Part shown: piece by piece, positions 57,775 through 64,000 of the stretch
Layout: each line of letters begins with the position of its first letter
How positions within the stretch are numbered: position 1 is the first letter of the stretch
Assembly (NCBI RefSeq): GCF_041008525.1
Contig: NZ_JBFLUG010000009.1
Coordinates: 47,680-111,679, forward strand
From: Parafrankia sp041008525
GTDB taxonomy: Bacteria > Actinomycetota > Actinomycetes > Frankiales > Frankiaceae
Reading direction: 5' to 3'
Length of the DNA: 64,000 nt
Translations under genes and position numbers: made by a program
Notes under the pieces: generated by a model
What the model was told of the DNA's origin: nothing
Seen by the model: only the letters and a program-made list of their open reading frames with translations
Database searches by the model: none

Positions 57775-59295
57775 TCAGCCGGCGCCGGCTGCCCCGCCAT
57801 CGCCGTCGGCGGCACTGCCGCCGTCGCGGTTCCCGGCCGCGTCGCCCGGAAGCGGGACGCCGTTCTCGCGCGCCCAGCGGAACAGCTCCGCCTCGGCGCC
57901 CTCACGGCCGAGCAGCCCCCGCTCGAACCGGACGTCGAGCATGTACGCCCGGGCCTGCCCGACGAGCCGCGACGGGCGCAGCCCGAGCAGCGACATGATG
58001 TCGTCGCCGGAGAGCTCCGGGCGGATGGCGGCGATCTCCTCGCTCGCGGCGAGGTCGGTGATCCGCTCCTCGAGGGAGTCGTAGGCGCGGGCCAGGTTCT
58101 CGGCCTTGCGCCGGTTGCGGGTCGTGCAGTCCGAACGGACCAGCTTGTGCAGCCGGGACAGCTGCGGGCCAGCGTCGTGGACGTACCGGCGCACCGCGGC
58201 GTCCGTCCACTCGCCGGAGCCGTAGCCGTGGAAACGCAGGTGCAGGTAGACGAGCGAGCAGATGGCGTCGACGACGTCCTTGGGGAAGCGCAGCGCGACG
58301 AGCCGGCGGCGGGTCATGTCCCGCCCGACGACCTCGTGGTGGTGGAAGGACACCCGGCCGCCGGGGACGTGCCGGCGGGTGCGCGGCTTACCGATGTCGT
58401 GCAGCAGCGCCGCCCAGCGCAGGACCTCGTCGGGCCCGTCCTCCTCCAGCGCCATCGCCTGGCGCAGCACGGTCATCGTGTGCGCGTAGACGTCCTTGTG
58501 CTGGTGGTGCTCGTCGATCTCCATCCGCATCGCGCCGAGCTCGGGCAGCACCAGGTCGGCGACGCCGACCTCGACGAGCCGCTCCAGCCCGGCGACCGGG
58601 TCCGGGCTGACGATCAGCTTGCGCAGCTCGTCGCGCACCCGCTCGGGCGAGACGATCGAGATGCGGTCCGCCCGCGAACGCATCGCGGCGACCAGCTCGG
58701 GGACCGGGGTGAGGCCGAGCGCGGCCTCGAAGCGGGCCGCGCGCAGGATGCGCAGCGGGTCGTCGTCGAAGGACGCCTCCGGCGGGCCGGGGGTGCGCAG
58801 CACGCCGCGGGCCAGGTCGGCCATGCCGCCGAACAGGTCGACGAAGTCGTGGCCGGGGACGGACACCGCCATCGCGTTCACCGTGAAGTCCCGCCGGACC
58901 AGGTCCTCACGCAGGCCGTCACCATAGGTCACGGTGGGGTTGCGGGACGTCCGGTCGTAGGACTCGCTGCGGTACGTCGTGACCTCGAAGCGCACCCCGC
59001 GGCGAGCAAGGCCGACCGTACCGAAGGCGATACCGGCCTCCCAGGTCGCGTCGGCCCAGCCGCGGGTGATCTCCAGGACGCGCTCGGGGCGGGCATCCGT
59101 GGTGAAGTCGAGGTCAGGGGCGTCGGCGGCGCGGCCGAGCAGCGAGTCGCGGACGGACCCGCCGACCAGGTACAGGGCATGCCCGTGGTCGGCGAAGATC
59201 CGGCCCAGCTCGTCAGCGGGCGCGGGGACCCGCAGCAGCTCGCTCACCACCTGCTCCGCCGAATCCCGGGGATTGTCAAGACTGATCACAGCCAC
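57775..59295 (-). CDS. pcnA: CCA tRNA nucleotidyltransferase/poly(A) polymerase
   Basis: 506 residues. The nucleotidyltransferase head has LYLVGGSVRDSLLGR and DLDFTT (metal ligands Asp61 and Asp63), then GIAFGTVGLARRGVRFEVTTYRSE and DDPLRILRAARFEAAL for RNA binding. An HD domain follows with LHDIGKPRTRR and FHHHEVVG. This is the actinobacterial enzyme adding CCA to tRNA 3' ends. A Gly/Ala-rich tail closes the protein. The start is GTG 59295 (59289 possible). It is divergent from the Nudix gene, as in Rv3907c/Rv3908. Confidence 0.94.
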   Translation of the reverse strand: MAVISLDNPRDSAEQVVSELLRVPAPADELGRIFADHGHALYLVGGSVRDSLLGRAADAPDLDFTTDARPERVLEITRGWADATWEAGIAFGTVGLARRGVRFEVTTYRSESYDRTSRNPTVTYGDGLREDLVRRDFTVNAMAVSVPGHDFVDLFGGMADLARGVLRTPGPPEASFDDDPLRILRAARFEAALGLTPVPELVAAMRSRADRISIVSPERVRDELRKLIVSPDPVAGLERLVEVGVADLVLPELGAMRMEIDEHHQHKDVYAHTMTVLRQAMALEEDGPDEVLRWAALLHDIGKPRTRRHVPGGRVSFHHHEVVGRDMTRRRLVALRFPKDVVDAICSLVYLHLRFHGYGSGEWTDAAVRRYVHDAGPQLSRLHKLVRSDCTTRNRRKAENLARAYDSLEERITDLAASEEIAAIRPELSGDDIMSLLGLRPSRLVGQARAYMLDVRFERGLLGREGAEAELFRWARENGVPLPGDAAGNRDGGSAADGDGGAAGAG

Positions 59296-59474
59296 CTGTT
59301 CAGATTACGGGCGAGTGGGCCCGGAGCGACGGCCGTACCCCCTCCGACGCGCGCGGACACCTCCCGGGCCGCCGCCGGGATGCGGAACGTACCCAACCGT
59401 GCGCTGAGGTGATACTCCCGGATGAAGCGGACACACAACGGGGCCGATTCGGCCGCTGCTCGTACGATCAGTGC

Positions 59475-59945
59475 ATGCCCTCCCCGCGCAGGACGCCCGG
59501 CCACAGGCCGCTGCGCAGGGTGGAGGAGACCTCCGCCGGTGGACTCGTTCTCGATACCGTCTCCACCAGGGCCAACGCCGCTCTGATCGCCCGTAGGGAT
59601 CGCCATGGTCACCTGTTGTGGTCCTTGCCGAAGGGGCATGTCGAGGCGGACGAGACCACGGAGGAGGCAGCCGTCCGGGAGGTCGCCGAGGAGACCGGGG
59701 TGACGGGAGCGGTGCTGGGCCCGCTGGGCACCATCGACTTCTGGTTCGTGACCGGGCAGGCCCGGGTACACAAGACCGTGCACCACTTCCTCCTGCTGCG
59801 GATGTCCGGTGAGCTCTCCGACGACGACATCGAGGTGGCGGAGGTCGCGTGGGTGCCCCTGTCCGAGGTCGCCGCCCGCCTGGCCTATGCGGACGAACGG
59901 CGCCTGCTGGATGGCGTCCCGACAATTCTCGCCGACGCCTCGTGA
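59475..59945 (+). CDS. Nudix hydrolase, MutT4-like
   Basis: 156 residues from ATG 59475. The core Nudix box (54-76) reads GHVEADETTEEAAVREVAEETGV, matching GX5EX7REUXEEXGU with all metal-binding glutamates. The preceding VEETSAGGLVLD and the following TIDFWFVTGQARVHKTVHHFLLL are usual in the Rv3908/MutT4 group. The likely role is hydrolysis of a nucleotide diphosphate derivative, perhaps sanitising oxidised nucleotides. The stop overlaps the GTG of the next gene by 4 nt. Confidence 0.9.
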   Translation: MPSPRRTPGHRPLRRVEETSAGGLVLDTVSTRANAALIARRDRHGHLLWSLPKGHVEADETTEEAAVREVAEETGVTGAVLGPLGTIDFWFVTGQARVHKTVHHFLLLRMSGELSDDDIEVAEVAWVPLSEVAARLAYADERRLLDGVPTILADAS

Positions 59946-62608
59946 GCGGACTCCTCCCGGCCCGGCGGCGGCCGGCGGCGCGCCTCGCCGCGGTCGCGGC
60001 CGTGCTCGGCACCATGGTGATCACCGGGCCAGGCGTGGGAACAGGCGTCGCCGTGGGCACCGCGGCCGGGACGGAGGGCCGCTCCGGACAGGCTTCATCC
60101 ACAGTTTCCACAGCGCTGTCCACAGACTTGTCCACAGGATCAGCCTCATCTGTGGGAATCGCCGCCGGCCCACCGGTAGCCATCCAGCCCGTCACCCGGA
60201 CATCTCCGGGCACAACCGGCACGGCATCGTCAGGCACGGCGCCGTCGAGCCCGGGACCGTCAGGCGCGATGCCGCCAGGAGCGAACCTCCCGATCCGCCT
60301 CACCCTCACCCAGGTCACCGCCCCGAGCGCCGCCTCGCCGCTGCTTCAGGTCGCCGGCTCCGTGCTCGTCCAGGGCACCGACCGGGTCGCCGACCTCGGC
60401 GTCGTACTCGAGGTGGGGTCGGCCGTGCGCTCCCGGGAGGACCTGGGCCGGCTGAGCCAGGGCGAGCAGGTGCCGGCCGTCCAGTACCGGAATCTGGCCA
60501 GCGGGCCGCTGGACACGGCCAGCACGATGCTGGGCAGCCCGTTCCGCGCGGAGGCGGACGTCTCCCGCTACGTCCCCCCCACAGGGGTCGAAGTCCACCC
60601 CGTGCGGATCAGAGTGGTCGGCAGGGTCAACGGCCGGGCCTCGTCCACGGTGGCCACGGCGACGACGTTCATGGTCCTGTCCGCCTCACGGGTGGCGGCC
60701 CGGACGCAGGTGCTGACCGTGGTGCCGCTGGCCAGCCCGCCGCGGCTGCGCTCCGACGGCCTGCTCACCGACGACGGCCTGCGCGCCGAGATCGCCGAGG
60801 GGGGCGGGCTCCGCGAGCTGCTCGACGCGGTCCACGCCACCGCGGTGGGCATGCCCTCCGTCCCGCCGACAGTCGCGCTCGGAGTCGACCCCACCCTCGT
60901 CCAGGCCCTGCTCCTGATGCGGGAGGACTACTTCTTCGCGGCTCCGGACGGACCGAAGACCGGCCGGGCCGACCCGGAGGCCGGCGCGTTCCTCGAAATG
61001 ATCAAGCAGTACGCCGACCTGGGTGGCACCGTCTTCGCCCTGCCCTACGGGGACGTCGATCTGCCCTCCCTCGTCCACGCCGACCAGCTGGACGCGCTGC
61101 AGTACTCCGTCAACACCGGCCAGACCGTGATCGCCGAACTGCTCGGGGTCGACCCGCAGCGCATCCGGGACATCGCCTTTCCCGCGGACGGGATCGTCGA
61201 CGCACCGACGGTCAACGTGCTCAGCGCCAACGACGCAGGCACGGTGATCGTCGATGACGAACTGCTGCCCGCGGCCCGCTCCGTCACCCACACCCCGTCC
61301 GCCGGGGTCACCCTGGCCACCGACACCGGTCAGATCCACGCGCTGGCCGCCGACCACCGGCTTGCCGATCTCGTCACCGGTTACGAGGGCAGCGAGGTGG
61401 ACCACGATGTGGCACTCGCCCGGTTCCAGGCCGAACTCGCGATGATCACCGCCGAGCGGCTACGGGCGTCACGGTCGGTGTCGGGGTCGGTCGTCCTCGC
61501 CCTGCCCCGTGACGCGAGCCGGATCCCCCAGGGCTGGCTCGCCGAGATCCTCCGCACCATCGAGAGCCCCTATTCGACCGCCATCGGCATCCAGGCGGTG
61601 ACCGACCCCGCCCTGGACGGCACCCGGCAGCGCGCCGGGCTGACCTACCCCGAGGCGCTCCGGGAGCGCGAGCTGCCGGTCGACTACGTCGACGGCGTCG
61701 GCGAGATCCGGGACAAGGTGCAGACCCTGGCCTCGCTCTTCTGCCCGGCGACCCCCGCGGCCCCCGCGGCCCCCCTCGCCTGCCAGCGGACCGAGCGCCT
61801 GAAGAACACCCTGATCACGGGTCTCTCGGCGGCCTGGCGGACGGACCGGCCGGCCGGAGTCTCGCTGGTCCAGCAGGCAGACGGTGAGGCCACCGGGTTC
61901 CGGGACGGCGTGCGGGTCGTCGGGTCGCAGATGGTGAACCTCACCAGCAGCCGTGGCCGGGTGCCGGTGACACTGGAGAACAGCACCCCGTGGGACGTCA
62001 CCGTCGTCCTGAAGATCGTCTCCAGCGACCGCGGGCGACTCATCTCGGCGCCCGAGGTCGCCCGCCGCCTCATCGCCGGGCAGAAGGACCAGATCGAGAT
62101 CGAGGTCGACGCGGAGAGCGCCGGCACGTTCCCGATCGACATCCGGCTGGAGACCGCCGACGGCAGGACGCTCGGCCCGGAGGCGGCCGCGCGGGTGCTG
62201 GTCCGGTCGACGGTCTACGGCGCCATCGCGACCACCATCACGGTCGGCGCGATCGGCGTGCTGATGGTGGCGGTCGTGGTCCGCCAGCTCCGCCGGCTGC
62301 GCGCGTGGTCCCGGCAGCGTGCCCTGGCCGGCGGTGCCGGGTCGCCCCAACGCTCCGATCCGCCCAGGCCCGATGTCGGCGGTCCTGTGCCGTCCCGGGC
62401 CGGGTCAGAATGGGCCGACCAGGCGACACTGCCGCTGCGGGGCAACTCGCCGGGCGCTCCGGAGCGGGACCCGTATCCGCCGGGCCTCGACCGGTTCCCC
62501 CACCATCCCGGCGACCCGGACCACGGCCCGACGGTGCCCTGGGTCCCGGACCGGCCGGCCACACCCGCCGGCTCGGGACCCCGGCCGCGGCGACGGGACG
62601 GCCGGTGA
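59942..62608 (+). CDS. DUF6049 family membrane protein (Rv3909-like)
   Basis: An 888-residue exported protein, GTGA-coupled to the Nudix gene. It has a basic signal peptide (about 1-40) and a Ser/Thr linker partly encoded by DnaA-box-like DNA (about 50-65). A long extracytoplasmic region follows, with beta-rich domains and a C-terminal Ig-like part (RGRVPVTLENSTPWDVTVVLKIVSSDRGRL). One membrane helix (about 760-785, IATTITVGAIGVLMVAVVV) and a Pro/Arg cytoplasmic tail complete it. DUF6049 always neighbours murJ-type genes, so a cell-wall assembly role is inferred. Confidence 0.85.
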   Translation: MSGLLPARRRPAARLAAVAAVLGTMVITGPGVGTGVAVGTAAGTEGRSGQASSTVSTALSTDLSTGSASSVGIAAGPPVAIQPVTRTSPGTTGTASSGTAPSSPGPSGAMPPGANLPIRLTLTQVTAPSAASPLLQVAGSVLVQGTDRVADLGVVLEVGSAVRSREDLGRLSQGEQVPAVQYRNLASGPLDTASTMLGSPFRAEADVSRYVPPTGVEVHPVRIRVVGRVNGRASSTVATATTFMVLSASRVAARTQVLTVVPLASPPRLRSDGLLTDDGLRAEIAEGGGLRELLDAVHATAVGMPSVPPTVALGVDPTLVQALLLMREDYFFAAPDGPKTGRADPEAGAFLEMIKQYADLGGTVFALPYGDVDLPSLVHADQLDALQYSVNTGQTVIAELLGVDPQRIRDIAFPADGIVDAPTVNVLSANDAGTVIVDDELLPAARSVTHTPSAGVTLATDTGQIHALAADHRLADLVTGYEGSEVDHDVALARFQAELAMITAERLRASRSVSGSVVLALPRDASRIPQGWLAEILRTIESPYSTAIGIQAVTDPALDGTRQRAGLTYPEALRERELPVDYVDGVGEIRDKVQTLASLFCPATPAAPAAPLACQRTERLKNTLITGLSAAWRTDRPAGVSLVQQADGEATGFRDGVRVVGSQMVNLTSSRGRVPVTLENSTPWDVTVVLKIVSSDRGRLISAPEVARRLIAGQKDQIEIEVDAESAGTFPIDIRLETADGRTLGPEAAARVLVRSTVYGAIATTITVGAIGVLMVAVVVRQLRRLRAWSRQRALAGGAGSPQRSDPPRPDVGGPVPSRAGSEWADQATLPLRGNSPGAPERDPYPPGLDRFPHHPGDPDHGPTVPWVPDRPATPAGSGPRPRRRDGR
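60095..60136 (+). repeat. Four DnaA-box-like motifs inside the DUF6049 gene
   Basis: TCATCCACA (60095), GTTTCCACA (60104), CTGTCCACA (60116) and TTGTCCACA (60128) are all in one orientation with spacing 9, 12 and 12, the same as in padR. They encode SSTVSTALSTDLST with rare TTG and ACA codons. Confidence 0.7.
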
Positions 62609-64000
62609 CCCCGGCGGACCGGCCTCGGCGGCCCCCCCGCGACGGCCAGGACGGCCGCCAGCACGGGCGGAACCCCGACCGCGGCACCGCCGGCGACCCC
62701 TACGCCGCCGAACGGGATCCCTACTCCGTCGAGCGGTACGCCGACCACGGCGACGAGCACTACGGGAACGCCGGGCAGCCACGTCCCGAAGACCCGCCGT
62801 TCCCCGATGCCGATGAGCGTCTGGACCGCTACCGTCCGAACGTGGCCCGACCCTCCGGAGACTCCTCGACGTCCTGGGACGACCCGGATCCGCGCCGGCC
62901 CCCCCGTCCCGCCAACGAGTTCGACCACCACGACCACCACGACCCCCGCGGCTACGAACGGTCGTACGGCGGGTACGGGCGTCAGGACGCCGGCGGCCCG
63001 CCGGTCGACTACCCGCGCGGCAGCTACCCACCAGGCACCTACCCGCCGGGCACCTACCCGCCGGGCGGCTACCCGCCGGGCGGCTACCCGCCAGAGGCCT
63101 ACCCGCCGGACGATCAGCCGCGCGAGGGCAGCCGGCGGGAGGACTACCAGTCCGGCGGCTACCAGTCCGGCGATCACCGCCATGAGGACCGTCCGTACGA
63201 GGACCGTCCTGACGACGGCCGCGAGTCCGGCCGCTACCCGCGGGGCGACGAACGCGGGCGCGGTGATCGGCACGGATACGACGGTCACGACGCGGCGCGC
63301 GGCGACCGCGGTCACGCCCCGCCGGGGTACGAGCAGCCCCCTCGGCAGCCCGGTCCGGGCTACGGCCCGCCCGGCGCGGACACGCCCGCCGGATACGAGC
63401 GCTGGTATGACGGCGAACGCGGCGGCAGCGACCGCGGCGGCCGCTCGTACGACGTGGACCGGTATGGCGGTCCCCTGGCCGAGGAGCACCGTCACGACGC
63501 CGCGGCCGACGACCGAGGGTCCCGACGCCCCTGGGCCGACGACGGTTACGACCAGGATGACGGCTACGGCCGGGACCGCGGTCACGGCCGGGAACCTGGC
63601 TACGGCCAGCAACCTGGTTATGGCGCGGACTACGGCCACGGCCACGGCGATCGCGGCGAGGGCCGAGGCCGGCGCTCCCCGGACGGCCGGGCGGGCTCGT
63701 GGCAGGCGGACGGCGCACCCCCCACGGCCCGCGTGCCGTCCGGTTCCGCCTACCCCGGTGGTCCGCCGGTGCCTCCGACCCCGCCCCCGGCAGCGCCGCC
63801 ACCATCACCGGCAGCGGGCCGGCGGCCCAGCAGAGACCCGCACGACAGCGGGGCCGGCCGTATCGACCCGTATCCGGGCACGCCGCCCAAGTCATACCAG
63901 GTGGATGAGGGAGCGATCAGCGGGTACCCCTCCGGTCCGCACGCCCCCGTGGAGCGTCTGGCCGAGGAGCAGACCAGGAGGCTTCCGAGCGCCCCGGCGG
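62605..64000 (+). CDS. Start of MurJ/MviN-like gene: long disordered N-terminus (cut by window edge)
   Basis: An open frame of 465 codons with no stop to the window end, starting GTGA-coupled to the DUF6049 gene. All visible sequence is low-complexity: Arg/Asp/Pro/Gly/Tyr-rich, with a TYPPGGYPPG repeat run and RHDDRGR-type charged segments. No membrane helix is reached. Identity is inferred only from position (Rv3909-Rv3910 order) and from the long cytoplasmic N-termini of actinobacterial MurJ lipid II flippases. The first membrane domain should lie beyond the edge. Confidence 0.6.
   Translation, partial: MTPADRPRRPPRDGQDGRQHGRNPDRGTAGDPYAAERDPYSVERYADHGDEHYGNAGQPRPEDPPFPDADERLDRYRPNVARPSGDSSTSWDDPDPRRPPRPANEFDHHDHHDPRGYERSYGGYGRQDAGGPPVDYPRGSYPPGTYPPGTYPPGGYPPGGYPPEAYPPDDQPREGSRREDYQSGGYQSGDHRHEDRPYEDRPDDGRESGRYPRGDERGRGDRHGYDGHDAARGDRGHAPPGYEQPPRQPGPGYGPPGADTPAGYERWYDGERGGSDRGGRSYDVDRYGGPLAEEHRHDAAADDRGSRRPWADDGYDQDDGYGRDRGHGREPGYGQQPGYGADYGHGHGDRGEGRGRRSPDGRAGSWQADGAPPTARVPSGSAYPGGPPVPPTPPPAAPPPSPAAGRRPSRDPHDSGAGRIDPYPGTPPKSYQVDEGAISGYPSGPHAPVERLAEEQTRRLPSAPA
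63019..63108 (+). repeat. 15-bp tandem repeat, murJ-like gene
   Basis: Six in-frame 15-bp units (63019 to 63108), core GGCACCTACCCGCCG, encode GTYPP or GGYPP pentapeptides in the disordered N-terminus. Confidence 0.9.

Noticed and set aside
62215..63645. 476-codon minus-strand frame, Val/Ala-rich, looks membrane-like
   Set aside because: The apparent hydrophobicity arises from antisense reading of Tyr/Asp/Pro repeats in the murJ-like N-terminus; no start context.

Overview
The window is very GC-rich actinobacterial chromosome. Gene content and order suggest a Frankia-like filamentous actinomycete; the genus is an inference and has not been tested by a search. The right half contains two blocks conserved near oriC in actinobacteria. 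Block one, on the minus strand, is a DUF5318 protein, ponA, a GT87 mannosyltransferase, rpsF, ssb, rpsR, rplI and dnaB, with padR and ino1 diverging from it (M. tuberculosis Rv0046c to Rv0058 order). Block two is pcnA, a mutT4-type Nudix hydrolase, a DUF6049 membrane protein and the start of a murJ/mviN-like gene (Rv3907c to Rv3910 order). Intervening genes of the reference order are absent here.

Layout. 0-4.2 kb: end of a processive GT2 glycosyltransferase followed, with 4-nt overlaps, by two secreted right-handed beta-helix proteins; this looks like an exopolysaccharide operon. 4.2-7.3 kb: small proteins, a STAS protein and pgi. 7.6-14.6 kb: two tandem Ser/Thr kinases with extracellular NHL propellers, then a BBE-type flavin oxidase lipoprotein. 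15.2-27.1 kb: a chromosomal type IV secretion-like locus. Its minus arm is an HTH protein, a lipoprotein and an SLT-NlpC/P60 wall hydrolase; its plus arm is a ParA-like protein, a DUF6112/VirB2-like protein, an anchored protein, a VirB6-like protein, a PrgI-like protein and a VirB4-like ATPase. No relaxase or coupling protein is visible. 27-33.4 kb: a NERD protein and the ergothioneine genes egtABCD. 33.4-39.4 kb: a lipoprotein, a GH16 hydrolase, ilvD, a membrane protein and an ABM monooxygenase. 39.5-51.5 kb: the replication, ribosome and cell-wall block. 51.8-64 kb: padR, ino1, an SBP-VWA protein, an MFS transporter, pcnA, the Nudix protein, DUF6049 and the murJ-like start.

The strongest non-coding signals are: a perfect LexA-type palindrome upstream of dnaB; a DnaA-box cluster between dnaB and rplI; two four-box TCCACA arrays with identical 9/12/12 spacing inside padR and the DUF6049 gene; and a TCGAT motif repeated every 13 bp in front of padR. 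No tRNA, rRNA, CRISPR array or transposase was recognised. Many long antisense reading frames are composition artefacts and were left out.
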